From Myxococcales bacterium (GTDB taxonomy: Bacteria > Myxococcota_A > Polyangia > Haliangiales > Haliangiaceae): a stretch of DNA of 64,000 nt. The notes under the pieces were generated by a model. It was given only the letters and a program-made list of their open reading frames with translations. It had not been told where the DNA came from and did no database searches. Made by a program: the position numbers and the translations under genes. Shown one piece after another: positions 46,214-56,510 of the stretch. The DNA is taken from the NCBI GenBank assembly GCA_016720595.1, contig JADKKI010000012.1:214169-278168 (forward strand). Direction: 5' to 3'. Numbering within the stretch: the first letter of the stretch is position 1; the number at the start of each line of letters is the position of its first letter.

Positions 46214-47107
46214 ATGGCGTTATCGGGGTGGTACGCCGCGGTCCTCCTCGGTGTCGCGGCCTGCAGCCCCTACGGCGGGGGCGCCTTCCAATGTGACCGC
46301 GACGACCAGTGCACGGGCGGAGGCACCTGCGAAGCGAACGGGCTGTGCAGCTTCGGCGATGGGGACTGCGCGTCGGGCCGTAGGTATGGCGACCTCGCAG
46401 GGGGGCTGTCCAACGTGTGCGTCGGTGAGGAACCCGTGGATGGCGGGGTCGACTCCGCCATCGATGCAGCCGGGGATGCGACACCGGATGCCGCGCTCGT
46501 GCCGTTCTGCGACGCCGCGAACGAGCCCACGCTGGTCGGGTGCTGGGAGTTCGAGGGCAACACGAACGATGCCTCGGGCGACAACAACAACGCGACGGCG
46601 CAGAACGCGAGCTTCACCACTGGCAAGGTCGGCATGGGGCTCACGCTGCAGGCCACCAGTCTGGTCGCGGTCCCGGACTCCGCCGCCCTGAGCCCGCCGA
46701 CCGTGACCGTCGAAGCGTTCGTGCGCCCGACCTCCCTCCCCACCGGCGGCGCGCGGATGGGGGTGTTCGACAACGAGAACTCGTACGGCATGTTCCTCGT
46801 CGACAACGCCGTGTCCTGCACGATGTCGGTGGGCGTCATGGCTCCGGTGCTGGTCGTCAACCAGTGGACGCACATCGCGTGCACGTTCGATGGCACGACG
46901 GCGCGGCTCTACATCAACGGCGCGCAGGCCGGGATGACCACCGGCGGCACCGCCCTCGGTGCCGGCAGCACCGTGGGCAGCGTGATCGGTGGCAACAGTC
47001 CGAGCGGGGATGCCCTGATCGGATCGATCGATCAGGTGCGCGTGTGGAACGTGGCGCGCACCCCGCAGCAGGTGTGTGCGGCCTCGGGCGCGCCGTTGTG
47101 TCCGTAG
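46214..47107 (+). CDS. LamG-domain lipoprotein
   Basis: 297 residues from ATG 46214. The lipobox LLGVAAC gives Cys17. A Cys-rich segment (QCDRDDQCTGGGTCEANGLC) precedes an Asp/Ala linker and a LamG/concanavalin-like domain (LVGCWEFEGNTNDASGDNNN, TVEAFVRP, WTHIACTFDGTTARLYINGAQAG, SIDQVRVWNVARTPQQV). It is similar in design to the 17184 protein and probably exposed on the cell surface. Confidence 0.88.
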   Translation: MALSGWYAAVLLGVAACSPYGGGAFQCDRDDQCTGGGTCEANGLCSFGDGDCASGRRYGDLAGGLSNVCVGEEPVDGGVDSAIDAAGDATPDAALVPFCDAANEPTLVGCWEFEGNTNDASGDNNNATAQNASFTTGKVGMGLTLQATSLVAVPDSAALSPPTVTVEAFVRPTSLPTGGARMGVFDNENSYGMFLVDNAVSCTMSVGVMAPVLVVNQWTHIACTFDGTTARLYINGAQAGMTTGGTALGAGSTVGSVIGGNSPSGDALIGSIDQVRVWNVARTPQQVCAASGAPLCP

Positions 47108-47117
47108 CTGGTTGTCG

Positions 47118-47777
47118 CTAGCTCGTGCGAGCGCGGATGAACGTCAGCGTGCGCTCCCACGCCTGGTTCGCCGCGACCTCGTCGTAGACCTCGGGGCGGC
47201 GATCGTTACAGAACGCATGCTGCGCGTCGTACACGTAGAGCTCCATCGGCACTGTCACCGCGGCCTTGACGGCCTCGGCATGCGCGACGGTGGCCCACTC
47301 GTCGTGCTTCGCGAAGTGCGCCTGGATCGGCGCGTCGATCGCCTTCCAGTCGAGCGGCCCCGGCCAGCCGTAGTACGCGACCACGGCGGCGAGCCCGCGG
47401 ATGTTCACCGCAGACGCGAGGCTGAGGGCGCCCCCCATGCAGTACCCGGTGATCGCGACCTGCGCCGTGCTGCGCTCGTGGCCCTTCAGGAAGGTCACCG
47501 CACCGGCGATCTCCTGGACGGCCCGGCCGAAGTCGAGGGCCTTCATCATCGCGCCCGCCTCGTCGGCGTTCGCCGCGACGGTGCCGTGATAGAGGTCCGG
47601 CACGATCGTCACGAAGCCGGCATCGGCCCAGCGCTGGCCGAGGGACTGGATCTGCTGGTTGACGCCCCACCACTCGTGGATCAGGACGACCCCTGCCCCT
47701 CGGGCATCACCATCAGGGAGGAGCAGCACGCCGCTGGCCTCGCCGGCGCTCGACGGAAATGTGACTCGTTCGCTCAT
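47118..47777 (-). CDS. Dienelactone hydrolase family protein
   Basis: 219 residues from ATG 47777. The nucleophile is Cys113 in GYCMGG. Asp159 (AKHDEW) and His187 (DAQHAFCN) form the triad, with Glu35 (IHEWWG) near the active site, all as in dienelactone hydrolases. It would hydrolyse a lactone or ester in aromatic breakdown, and the thiolase at 10465 is the only possible pathway partner here. Its start is 35 bp from divergent argH. Confidence 0.92.
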   Translation of the reverse strand: MSERVTFPSSAGEASGVLLLPDGDARGAGVVLIHEWWGVNQQIQSLGQRWADAGFVTIVPDLYHGTVAANADEAGAMMKALDFGRAVQEIAGAVTFLKGHERSTAQVAITGYCMGGALSLASAVNIRGLAAVVAYYGWPGPLDWKAIDAPIQAHFAKHDEWATVAHAEAVKAAVTVPMELYVYDAQHAFCNDRRPEVYDEVAANQAWERTLTFIRARTS

Positions 47778-47799
47778 CGGTACCTGCCTCCGGCGCCCT

Positions 47800-47805
47800 T
47801 ATACT
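47800..47805 (+). promoter_or_regulatory. -10-like TATACT before argH
   Basis: TATACT ends 7 nt before ATG 47813. No Shine-Dalgarno is present, so a leaderless argH transcript is likely. Confidence 0.5.
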
Positions 47806-47812
47806 CCGCGGC

Positions 47813-49213
47813 ATGTCCGGACCGAAAGGCGCGAGAGGGCGGAGGTTCGAGGGTGCACTCGACCCCATCGCCGCACAGATGAATGCCTCGATCGATTTCG
47901 ATCAGCGGTTGCTCCCGCATGACGTCGCGGGCTCGATCGCCCACGCCGAGATGCTCGCCGCGCGAGGGCTGATCACCGCGGCCGATGCCACGGCGATCGT
48001 GGAAGGCCTGCGCAAGGTGGAGGCCAAGCTCACGGCAGGCGAGCTGCCCTGGGACGCCGCTCTCGAAGACGTGCACATGAACGTCGAGGCGCGTCTGATC
48101 GACGACATCGGTGACGCCGGGCGCCGGCTCCACACCGGGCGGAGTCGCAACGATCAGGTCGCCACCGATCTGCGGCTCTATGCGCGCGCCGCGGCCCACG
48201 AGATCATCGAAGCGATCGACGACCTGCGCCGCGCGTTCCTCGCGCAGGCGCGCGCTCACGTCGAGACCCTGATGCCCGGGTACACGCACTTCCAGCGCGC
48301 CCAGCCAGTGCGGCTCGCGCACCACCTGCTCGCCTACGATGCGATGCTCGAGAGAGATCGCGGCCGGATCACGGATGCCGCGAAGCGGGCGGATCTCTCG
48401 CCCCTCGGCTCCGGCGCACTCGCGGGCACCACGCTGCCGATCGATCGCGAGCACGTCGCGAACGCCCTCGGCTTCGCGGGAGTCACGCGCAACTCGCTCG
48501 ATGCCGTCGGCGATCGCGACTTCGCGATCGAGCTGGTCGGGGCCTGCGCGATGTTGCAGCTCCACCTCTCGCGTCTCGGCGAGGAGCTCGTGCTGTGGAC
48601 GAGCCAGGAGCTCGGCTTCGTGCGGATCGGCGAGGCGTACTGCTCGGGCTCGAGCCTGATGCCGCAGAAGATGAACCCGGATCTGGCGGAGCTGCTACGC
48701 GCCAAGGCCGGCCGCAGCGTCGGCGCGTGGGTCACGCTGGTGACCGTCGTGAAGGGTCTGCCGCTCGCCTACAACAAGGACCTGCAGGAGACGCAGGAGC
48801 CGCTGTACGACGCCGTCGATACCGCGCTCACGACGCTCGCGGTCGCGAAGGGCATCGTCGCGAGCCTCGTGTTCGACACCGGCAAGCTGCGCACCGCGAT
48901 CGATACCGGCTATCTCGTCGCGACGGAGCTCGCGGACTATCTCGTGACCAAGGGTGTGCCGTTCCGCGAAGCGCATGACGTGGCCGGCCACCTGGTGCGG
49001 ATCGCGAGCAAGGGTGGCATCGAGCTCGCGGCCCTCACGATCGAGGAGCTGCAGGCCGCACATCCGCTGTTCGAGGCCGATGTCGCGAGCTGGCTCGACC
49101 CAGCGCGCGCCGTCGATCGCCGCGATCTTCCGGGTGGTCCCGCGCGCACGCGAGTGCTGGCCGAGATCGATCGGATCTCCACCGAGCTTGGGGTACAACC
49201 GCCGGCGCCATGA
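47813..49213 (+). CDS. argH: Argininosuccinate lyase
   Basis: 466 residues from ATG 47813, normal length. It splits argininosuccinate into arginine and fumarate. The family signature [12 protein letters not shown] is at about 279-290, with [10 protein letters not shown] and [15 protein letters not shown] upstream. Its TGA overlaps the lysA ATG by 4 bp, so arginine and lysine synthesis are translationally coupled. Confidence 0.97.
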   Translation: MSGPKGARGRRFEGALDPIAAQMNASIDFDQRLLPHDVAGSIAHAEMLAARGLITAADATAIVEGLRKVEAKLTAGELPWDAALEDVHMNVEARLIDDIGDAGRRLHTGRSRNDQVATDLRLYARAAAHEIIEAIDDLRRAFLAQARAHVETLMPGYTHFQRAQPVRLAHHLLAYDAMLERDRGRITDAAKRADLSPLGSGALAGTTLPIDREHVANALGFAGVTRNSLDAVGDRDFAIELVGACAMLQLHLSRLGEELVLWTSQELGFVRIGEAYCSGSSLMPQKMNPDLAELLRAKAGRSVGAWVTLVTVVKGLPLAYNKDLQETQEPLYDAVDTALTTLAVAKGIVASLVFDTGKLRTAIDTGYLVATELADYLVTKGVPFREAHDVAGHLVRIASKGGIELAALTIEELQAAHPLFEADVASWLDPARAVDRRDLPGGPARTRVLAEIDRISTELGVQPPAP

Positions 49214-50481
49214 CGCCGACGCCCGAGTCCCCGTTTCAGTACAAGTCCGACGAGCTTCACTGCGAGGGCGTGCCGCTCGCGAAGATCGCGGCCGAGGTCG
49301 GCACACCGGTCTATGTCTATAGCCGCAGCGAGCTCGAGCGCGCCTACAAGTCGTTCGACGCCGCCCTCGAGGGCATGCCCCACAAGGTCTGCTACGCGGT
49401 CAAGGCGAACTCCACGCTCGGCGTGCTCGCGGTGCTCGCCAAGCTCGGCGCCGGTGCCGACATCGTCTCGTATGGCGAGCTGTTCCGCTGGCAGAAGGCC
49501 GGTGGAGATCCGGGCAAGGTCGTGTTCTCCGGCGTCGGCAAGACCGAGAGCGAGATGAAGGCCGCGCTCGCCGCCGGCATCCACGCGTTCAACGTCGAGT
49601 CGGAAGAGGAGCTGTACGTCCTCGATCAGGTCGCCCAGTCGATGAAGCTGCGCGCGCGCGTCTCGCTGCGCGTCAACCCCGACGTCGATGCGGGCACGCA
49701 CCCGTACATCTCGACCGGGCTCAAGACCAACAAGTTCGGGATCACGATGGAGGAGTGCCGCGAGCTCGCGCGCCGCGCCTCCAAGCTCCCCGGCCTCGAG
49801 ATCATCGGCGTCGATTGCCACATCGGCTCCCAGCTGATCAAGACGGCTCCGTTCGCCGACGCGATCGCACGCCTCGTCGCGTTGATCACGGATCTCCGCA
49901 GCGACGGCGTGCACCTCACCCACATCGACATCGGCGGCGGCCTCGGTATCGACTACGGCAAGGGCGATGTGGTCCCGAGCCCGGCCGAGTACGGCGCAGC
50001 GGTCCGCGATGCGCTCGCTCCACTCGCCGCGCTGGGCGTCACGCTGGTCACCGAGCCGGGCCGCGTGCTCGTGGGTGCGGCCGGCGCCCTCGTCACCACC
50101 GTGCTGTTCCGCAAGCGCAACGAGGCCAAGCACTTCACGATCGTCGACGCTGCGATGAACGATCTGATGCGGCCAGCGCTGTATGGCTCGTTCCACCCGA
50201 TGAAGCCGGTCGCCCAGCCCGGCCGCCCGGATATCGTGACCGACGTCGTCGGGCCGATCTGCGAGACCGGCGATTTCTTCGCGCGCGATCGCAACCTCCC
50301 CGAGCTCGCGCAGGGCGAGCTGCTGTGGATCGGCGCCGCCGGCGCATACGGCGCGGCGATGGCCTCGAACTACAACACCCGGCCGCGGGTCCCCGAGGTC
50401 CTGGTCTCCGGCAGCACGTACACGGTGATCAAGCCGCGCGAGACCTACGAGCAGCTGATCGCCGGCGAGCGCCTCGCCTAA
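49210..50481 (+). CDS. lysA: Diaminopimelate decarboxylase
   Basis: 423 residues from ATG 49210. PLP is bound by Lys65 ([10 protein letters not shown]). [18 protein letters not shown] and [10 protein letters not shown] complete the active site. It makes L-lysine from meso-diaminopimelate, the last step of the pathway. Its TAA shares bases with the TAG of the leftward kinase (50478-50481). Confidence 0.97.
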   Translation: MTPTPESPFQYKSDELHCEGVPLAKIAAEVGTPVYVYSRSELERAYKSFDAALEGMPHKVCYAVKANSTLGVLAVLAKLGAGADIVSYGELFRWQKAGGDPGKVVFSGVGKTESEMKAALAAGIHAFNVESEEELYVLDQVAQSMKLRARVSLRVNPDVDAGTHPYISTGLKTNKFGITMEECRELARRASKLPGLEIIGVDCHIGSQLIKTAPFADAIARLVALITDLRSDGVHLTHIDIGGGLGIDYGKGDVVPSPAEYGAAVRDALAPLAALGVTLVTEPGRVLVGAAGALVTTVLFRKRNEAKHFTIVDAAMNDLMRPALYGSFHPMKPVAQPGRPDIVTDVVGPICETGDFFARDRNLPELAQGELLWIGAAGAYGAAMASNYNTRPRVPEVLVSGSTYTVIKPRETYEQLIAGERLA

Positions 50482-53400
50482 GGCCACGCGACGACGTCAC
50501 TGTCGGGAATCGGCTTCGCGTTGGTGACCGTCTGGAGCCAGTGCCGCAAGGCGACCGGCTCGGTCGGTGTGGTGAGTGGCCAGAAGTACGCCTTGTCGTT
50601 CCCGCCCTCGCCCGCGATGTACGCGACCGCGTCGGTTCCGCCGACGAACCCGATCCGCTCGGCCCCGACCAGCAAGAGCTCGTAGGTGAGGCCGTGAACG
50701 AGGTCGATCGCCACGACCTTGTTCTGGGCCGTCCGCCCGAACGCTCGCTCCGTGCTCCCACCGGTGACCTCGATCATGGGTACGACCGAGATCGCGTGAG
50801 GGGCCGCATCGAGGATCACGAGCGACGACGCGCCGACCGCGAACAACGTCGATTCCGAACGAACGATGTACCGGGTCATCTGTGGGGTTGTGACCTCGAC
50901 CGGTGGACGATCCACAGGCCACTGCCACACGACCTGACCGAGAAGCAGCCACCCGACACCCCGTTCGTCGATCGCGATCTGCTCGGGCACCCCGGAGAAC
51001 GGTACGCAGGCCGCCTCTCCCGACGGCGACGCGCGCCGGCACAGGCGATCGCGATAGGCAGCGATCAGCCACCCTGCCCGCGCGGCGAAGATCTCTGCGT
51101 CCGGAGGAAGCCTGCCGAGGTGTGCTCCCAGCTCCCCGCGTTCGATCCGGATCGCCTCCCCGTCGTTGCGGAGCAGGATCGGCCCGTTCTCGTCCATGGC
51201 GAGCTGTGCCGTGGCCCCGAACACGACCGTCTTGCCGGTGGAGAGATCGTGCGCGGTCACCGTGCCGCCCGCGTCGACCTGACTCTCGCCGACGATCCAG
51301 CGCTCCGTGGGATCGATGAAGGCCGACGTGAGCCTGGCGTCGAACGCGAGCGTTGACTTGCCCGTCAGCCGATCGTGCCGTGTGACGCCGCCCGCCGTCT
51401 CGAAGCTCCAGATCGCATGAGCCGTCACACCGAGCAGACGAACACCGGCGCCGATCGGAGCTCCGTGAGGGCGGAATGCCTCGAGGTCCCAGATCACGAG
51501 CTCCCGACTTCCAGACAGCGCGACCAGGAATCGCTCGTCGTCCGTCTCGGCGATCCGGCTGTAGGACACGGGGCGTGCACCGATCGCGAACGGACCTTGC
51601 CGATCTCGCCCGGAGATCCCGAACCGCGAACCATCGAACACGATGCCGTGCGGAGTCGGGAACGCGAGGTGGACGTCGCCCGTGCGGCGGAACGGCCCGC
51701 CGCGCGCTGCACCTCGGTCGACGATGTTTCCCGGACCGAACAGGTACAGGGTCCCGTCGACGAGGGAGATCGGGATTCGCGCCTCGGCCGGCCTGCAGAT
51801 CACGAGCTTCGGCGCCGGCAAGATCTGCCAGGTACAGATCTCTTTGCCGCGAAGCGCCGCGATCAACCCGCCACCGCCGACCACGCTGTCCGCGTGATCG
51901 GAACCCGGAATGACCGTGACAAGACTGCCGCTGTGCAGTTCGATCTGCTGCTCGCGCACGATGATCAGGCGACCGTCCAGCCACCGCACACTGTCGACGT
52001 TGGAGGCCAGTGGTGGAGGAAGGCTCGTGAGGCTCGGATCGATCGCATAGACATCGCCGGTGGACACCACCCACGCGTGGCCCTGACGATCGGTCTGGAT
52101 CTCGGTCGGCTGCTCCGGGAGCGTGAACGATCGGGTCTCGTGGGTGCGCGTGTCGAACAGGATCAGCTTGGTGGAATCAGCCCCGATCAGCCAGTGATCG
52201 TCGATCCAGTGAATGTAGAACTGCTCCGGCTGATCAGTGAACGCCTCGCGCGTGTGTGCCACGAGGTCGAACACCTGGATCGCCTGCTTGCCACGCATGC
52301 TCACCGCCACGCGGCGCGAATCAGGTGAGAGGTCGAGCCCGAGCACGACCGTCGAATCGATGCTGAACCCGAACGGGATGCCCCGCGCCGCGGCGGCCGC
52401 GGCCACGACCGCGGCTCGATCCCACTGGCTGGACTGCGGGGACAACCGACGGAGCGCGACGATCGCCGCCGTGGCATCGTGCTCCACGAGCTGCTGAGCG
52501 TGCTGGACGAGCATCAGATCGCTCTTGGCCTCGGCACTGAGGCGCTGGGTCTCGGCGAGCTCGCGAGCCTGGTTCGCCGCATCGCGCTCGCTCACCAGGC
52601 GCTCGACGAACAGCACCGCCACCACGGCAAGGACGATCGCAGCGATCCCACCTACGAGGAGAGGCGCACGGTTGCGCCGCACGAACCGGCGGAGCTGCTC
52701 GCGCCGGGTGTAGCGATGCGCGCCGACGAGCTTGCCGCTGACGAACCGGCGCAGATCGGCGGCGAGGGCGCCACCGTCGGCGTAGCGCTGATCGCGGTCG
52801 CTCGCCATTGCCTTGACCACGATCGCGCGGAGATCGGGCGGAGTCTGGTCGGGGAGCCGACGCCAGTCGGGTGGACGATTCGCGCCCACGTGATCGATCA
52901 TCGCGGTGGCGGTGGCTGCCGCCCACGGGAGCTTGCCCGCGAGCACGTAGAACAGCGTGGCGCCGAGAGCGAACACGTCCACGCGTTCGTCGACGGTCTC
53001 GCCGCGCGCCTGCTCGGGGGCCATGAAGCCGGGCGTCCCTGCGACGGTCCCGGCGCGGGTCAGGTCCGGTTCGCTCACCGGGATCGACTCCTGCTCGTTC
53101 GCGTCGCCGAGGGTGCGCGCGATCCCCCAGTCGATCAGCAGCGTCTCACCGAACGGGCCGATCAGGATGTTGGTCGGCTTGATGTCGCGGTGGATCACCT
53201 TGCGCGCGTGCGCGAATGCCACCGCGTCGCACGCGGCGAGGACGTTCGGCACGAGGGCGAGCCGCTCCTCGAACGGCTTGCCCTCGACGAGCTCGTCGAG
53301 AGGCTGACCATCGATCCGCCGCATCACGTAGTACGGCGTGCCATCCGCATTTCGTCCGACGTCGTGGATCGGGACGATGCCCGGATGCTCGAGCCGCGCC

Positions 53401-53729
53401 GTGATCCTCGCCTCGCGCTCGAACCGCGCCAGATCGACGGTGGACGCCGACAGCATGTGCTTGAGTGCGACCGGGCGGCCGAGCGCGCGATCGAACACCT
53501 CGTCGACGCGCCCCATCCCACCACGCCCCAGCTCGCCCACCACCTGGAACCGTTCGGCGAGCGGATCGAACGCGCTCGGGGCGGGCTCCTGGACTGCGAC
53601 CTCCGCGACTGACGGGACCGCTGGCGTGTCGAGATCGCGACTCGACGGGCGCTGCGGCACCGTGGCCTGGTCCGGCGCGCGATGTCCCTCGGCCACCGTC
53701 TCCCGGTCTTCCCGCTTGGGACCGCTCAC
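50478..53729 (-). CDS. Ser/Thr protein kinase with membrane helix and beta-propeller-like domain
   Basis: About 1083 residues. GTG 53729 is preferred over ATG 53753 because TATGCT lies 8 nt before it. The kinase domain is about 58-340: Gly-loop [10 protein letters not shown], Lys90, HRDIKPTN (Asp182), then DWG at 200-202 instead of DFG, and MAPEQ. A membrane helix ([20 protein letters not shown]) follows near 370. The C-terminal 650 residues have repeated beta-strand blades ([35 protein letters not shown]), a propeller-like sensor facing the periplasm. Confidence 0.92.
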   Translation of the reverse strand: MSGPKREDRETVAEGHRAPDQATVPQRPSSRDLDTPAVPSVAEVAVQEPAPSAFDPLAERFQVVGELGRGGMGRVDEVFDRALGRPVALKHMLSASTVDLARFEREARITARLEHPGIVPIHDVGRNADGTPYYVMRRIDGQPLDELVEGKPFEERLALVPNVLAACDAVAFAHARKVIHRDIKPTNILIGPFGETLLIDWGIARTLGDANEQESIPVSEPDLTRAGTVAGTPGFMAPEQARGETVDERVDVFALGATLFYVLAGKLPWAAATATAMIDHVGANRPPDWRRLPDQTPPDLRAIVVKAMASDRDQRYADGGALAADLRRFVSGKLVGAHRYTRREQLRRFVRRNRAPLLVGGIAAIVLAVVAVLFVERLVSERDAANQARELAETQRLSAEAKSDLMLVQHAQQLVEHDATAAIVALRRLSPQSSQWDRAAVVAAAAAARGIPFGFSIDSTVVLGLDLSPDSRRVAVSMRGKQAIQVFDLVAHTREAFTDQPEQFYIHWIDDHWLIGADSTKLILFDTRTHETRSFTLPEQPTEIQTDRQGHAWVVSTGDVYAIDPSLTSLPPPLASNVDSVRWLDGRLIIVREQQIELHSGSLVTVIPGSDHADSVVGGGGLIAALRGKEICTWQILPAPKLVICRPAEARIPISLVDGTLYLFGPGNIVDRGAARGGPFRRTGDVHLAFPTPHGIVFDGSRFGISGRDRQGPFAIGARPVSYSRIAETDDERFLVALSGSRELVIWDLEAFRPHGAPIGAGVRLLGVTAHAIWSFETAGGVTRHDRLTGKSTLAFDARLTSAFIDPTERWIVGESQVDAGGTVTAHDLSTGKTVVFGATAQLAMDENGPILLRNDGEAIRIERGELGAHLGRLPPDAEIFAARAGWLIAAYRDRLCRRASPSGEAACVPFSGVPEQIAIDERGVGWLLLGQVVWQWPVDRPPVEVTTPQMTRYIVRSESTLFAVGASSLVILDAAPHAISVVPMIEVTGGSTERAFGRTAQNKVVAIDLVHGLTYELLLVGAERIGFVGGTDAVAYIAGEGGNDKAYFWPLTTPTEPVALRHWLQTVTNAKPIPDSDVVAWP

Positions 53730-53737
53730 GCGCAACG

Positions 53738-53743
53738 AGCATA
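53738..53743 (-). promoter_or_regulatory. -10-like TATGCT for the 53729 kinase
   Basis: Read leftward, TATGCT lies 8 nt before GTG 53729. This supports the shorter start of the kinase and a leaderless transcript. Confidence 0.45.
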
Positions 53744-53766
53744 GACCGATCATCGGCGCGGTTTGC

Positions 53767-53772
53767 TATCCT
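53767..53772 (+). promoter_or_regulatory. -10-like TATCCT
   Basis: TATCCT ends 6 nt before GTG 53779, which favours that start over GTG 53773. Confidence 0.45.
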
Positions 53773-53778
53773 GTGGTC

Positions 53779-55083
53779 GTGAGGCCCCTTGTCATCGCGT
53801 GCGCCGTGGCTGCCACGGGTGCGTGCGGTGACAACCTCGACGGCGAAGATCGTCAGGGCGGCACGCTCACCGTCGACGATCGGACGTATGCCGCGTTCAG
53901 CCACCCGGCACCGGGCCTCAGCGCCAGCCAGCGCGACACCCACCAGCTCGGGAAGGGGCCGTTCAACTTCGAGTGGGCTCCGCCCCAGCTCGGCCCGCTG
54001 TTCAATCACACCGGCTGCCTCGGCTGCCACGGTGGTGATGGCCGCGGGCTTTCGGAGATCACGCAAGGCCCCGCGCCGTTCGGATCGCAGGCGCTCGTGC
54101 GCGTCAGCCTCGGCAGCGGGACGCCCGATGTCCCGGGCGGCAACGTCTCGGTCCCCGGGTTCGGGCAGCAGCTCCAGGATCACACCACCGTCGGGTTGCC
54201 CGAGGTGTTCGTCACCTTGACCTGGCGCGAGTCCGTCGTGACCTACGGCGATGGCGAGCAGCAACCGATGCGCTCGCCGTTCATCGAGGTGCGGCGGCCA
54301 ACGGGCGAGCCGATGCCGGCCGGGGTCGAGTTCTCGTACCGCCAGGCACCTGGCGTGTTCGGCCTCGGCCTGCTCGAGGCGATCTCGGATGACACGCTGC
54401 TCGCGGCGCAGGATCCCGACGATGCCGACGGCGACGGGATCTCGGGCCGCGTCAACATGGTGTGGGACCCGGTCGCCAACGCGACGAAGATCGGCCGATT
54501 CGGTCACAAGGCCAACGCGCCGAACCTCCAGGTCCAGACCGCCGGCGCGTTCGTCAACGACATCGGCCTGACCAACAAGCTGTTCCCCGAGCCCGATGGG
54601 ATGCGCGACGTCAACGACGACCAGCTCGCGCAGACCACGTTCTTCGTCTCCACCCTCGCCGTCCCGGCCGCCGCTCCCCGGAACGCGGCGGCCCAGCGCG
54701 GGCGTGCGCTGTTCGACGACTTCCATTGCGCATCCTGTCACCTCCCGACGGTGGAGACCGGCGATCACGAGATCACGCTCCTCGCACACCAGCTGATCCA
54801 TCCCTACACGGACCTCCTCCTCCACGATGTGGGCGATCTGTTGACCGACGCCCGCTCCGATTTCCTGGCGCAGGGTGTGGAGTGGCGCACGCCACCGTTG
54901 TGGGGGCTCGGTCTCGTTCAGGTGGTGCTCCCCGCGGCCACGTTCCTTCACGACGGCCGTGCGCGCACGCTCCCGGAGGCGATCCTCTGGCATGGCGGAG
55001 AGGCCGCCGCAGCGAGCGAAGCCTTTCGCACGGCTGCGAAGCGCGATCGAGATGCCTTGATCTCGTTCCTCGAATCGCTCTGA
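53779..55083 (+). CDS. Di-heme oxidoreductase family lipoprotein
   Basis: About 434 residues from GTG 53779. A signal peptide with VAATGAC gives a lipid-anchored Cys. Two CxxCH heme motifs are present (CLGCHGGDG near residue 80 and CASCHLP near 320). The sequence shape (GVFGLGLLEAI, DGDGISGRVN, WRTPPLWGLGL, FLHDGRARTL) matches the DHOR/thiol-oxidoreductase family. It works in periplasmic electron transfer; the substrate is unknown. The decaheme gene at 39027 is another electron carrier in the window. Confidence 0.92.
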   Translation: MRPLVIACAVAATGACGDNLDGEDRQGGTLTVDDRTYAAFSHPAPGLSASQRDTHQLGKGPFNFEWAPPQLGPLFNHTGCLGCHGGDGRGLSEITQGPAPFGSQALVRVSLGSGTPDVPGGNVSVPGFGQQLQDHTTVGLPEVFVTLTWRESVVTYGDGEQQPMRSPFIEVRRPTGEPMPAGVEFSYRQAPGVFGLGLLEAISDDTLLAAQDPDDADGDGISGRVNMVWDPVANATKIGRFGHKANAPNLQVQTAGAFVNDIGLTNKLFPEPDGMRDVNDDQLAQTTFFVSTLAVPAAAPRNAAAQRGRALFDDFHCASCHLPTVETGDHEITLLAHQLIHPYTDLLLHDVGDLLTDARSDFLAQGVEWRTPPLWGLGLVQVVLPAATFLHDGRARTLPEAILWHGGEAAAASEAFRTAAKRDRDALISFLESL

Positions 55084-55125
55084 GCGTTCCGCCGCGAGCC
55101 GCAGGCGAGAGCCTGCCTCTGGGGT

Positions 55126-55131
55126 TACACT
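55126..55131 (+). promoter_or_regulatory. -10-like TACACT
   Basis: TACACT ends 8 nt before GTG 55140; the gap has no Shine-Dalgarno. Confidence 0.4.
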
Positions 55132-55139
55132 CGACTCGC

Positions 55140-56510
55140 GTGGTCGAGGAGGAGGACAATCACTTCACGAACGTGGATGCCACGGCACCCACGCATGAAG
55201 ATCAACGGCTCGCCGATGGCACCGATGTCAACGGCTACATCATCGATGGGATCCTCGGCAAAGGCGGGATGGGCGTCGTCTACAGCGCGACGCATGCCGT
55301 GATCGGCAAGCGTGCGGCGATCAAGGTCCTGCGCTCCGAGGTCTCGATGTCGGGCACCGCGGTCGAGCGCTTCGTCCAGGAGGCGCGCGCCGTCAACCAC
55401 ATCGGGCACCCGAACATCATCGACATCTTCGCCTACGGCACGCTCCCCGATGGCCGCGCCTACCACGTGATGGATCTGCTCGTCGGAGAATCGCTGCGCA
55501 TGCGCCTGCGCCGCGGACACCTGCACCCGAGCGAGGCCGCGAACGTGATCGAGGGCATCTCGTCGGCGCTGATCGCGGCGCACGACAAGGGCTTCGTGCA
55601 TCGTGACCTCAAGCCCGACAACGTCTACTTGATCGCCAAGGACGAGGGCTGGCCCGACGTCAAGCTCCTCGATTTCGGGCTCGCGAAGCTGATGCCCGAG
55701 ATGGGTCAGGCCGCGTTCATCACCAAGACCGGCGTGATGATCGGGACGCCCGAGTACATGTCCCCCGAGCAGGCCCGCGGGCAGGCGGTGGACTACCGCA
55801 CCGACGTCTATGCACTCGGCATCCTGATGTTCGAGCTGCTCAGCGGACAGCGCCCGTTCCCGCGCCTCGAAGCGTTCGCGATGCTCCAGTGCCACGCCGA
55901 GGAGATCCCACCCTCGATCGGCTCGATGGTCTCGGGGTTGCCCGACGAGATGGTGCAGCTCGTCGATTCGATGCTGTCCAAGGAGCCCGCCGCGCGCCCG
56001 TCCCTCGCCGCGGTGCGGACCGTGATTCGCCGGTTACGCTCGATGAAGCTCCCCACCAAGTCCGTCGCCGGCATCGAGATGGCGTCGCTCTCGAACCCGG
56101 GGATGAGCGCGGAGATCGGCCTCTCCCCCTCGCGCGTCGGCGCCGAGCCCGTCGTCACGCAATCGCTCCCGACCCGCTCGTCGGCACCTTCGATCCCGCC
56201 GCCCGGGCCGCCCGTCGAGGAGCACCCACCGTTCGATGACGTCACGGCCACCACGCGGCGCCCACCGGTCAAGCCGAAGTTCGTCCCGGCCACCACCCAG
56301 CCCGGCCAGGTCAGCGGCCTCGCCGGGAGCTCCGGCTCGGTTCATGCGGCCACCACGCTCGGCGTTCCGCCGCCGCCCAAGCCGCTGGCCTCGCAGCGCC
56401 TCGCCGCCGCGAAGCCGCCCGCGGGGAAGAGCAATCACCTGTGGCTGATCCTCGGCGCGATCCTGGCGATCGCCGCGGGCATCGCGATCGCGCTCGCGCT
56501 CGTCAGTTAG
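55140..56510 (+). CDS. Ser/Thr protein kinase with C-terminal membrane helix
   Basis: 456 residues from GTG 55140. The catalytic domain is about 32-300: GKGGMGVVYS, Lys62, HRDLKPDN (Asp156), DFG from Asp178, and MSPEQARG. A Pro/Ser linker of about 130 residues ends in a single helix (NHLWLILGAILAIAAGIAIALALVS) at the very C-terminus, so no external domain exists. It probably responds to signals inside the cell or in the membrane. Stop codons overlap with the leftward oxidoreductase (56507-56510). Confidence 0.94.
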   Translation: MVEEEDNHFTNVDATAPTHEDQRLADGTDVNGYIIDGILGKGGMGVVYSATHAVIGKRAAIKVLRSEVSMSGTAVERFVQEARAVNHIGHPNIIDIFAYGTLPDGRAYHVMDLLVGESLRMRLRRGHLHPSEAANVIEGISSALIAAHDKGFVHRDLKPDNVYLIAKDEGWPDVKLLDFGLAKLMPEMGQAAFITKTGVMIGTPEYMSPEQARGQAVDYRTDVYALGILMFELLSGQRPFPRLEAFAMLQCHAEEIPPSIGSMVSGLPDEMVQLVDSMLSKEPAARPSLAAVRTVIRRLRSMKLPTKSVAGIEMASLSNPGMSAEIGLSPSRVGAEPVVTQSLPTRSSAPSIPPPGPPVEEHPPFDDVTATTRRPPVKPKFVPATTQPGQVSGLAGSSGSVHAATTLGVPPPPKPLASQRLAAAKPPAGKSNHLWLILGAILAIAAGIAIALALVS

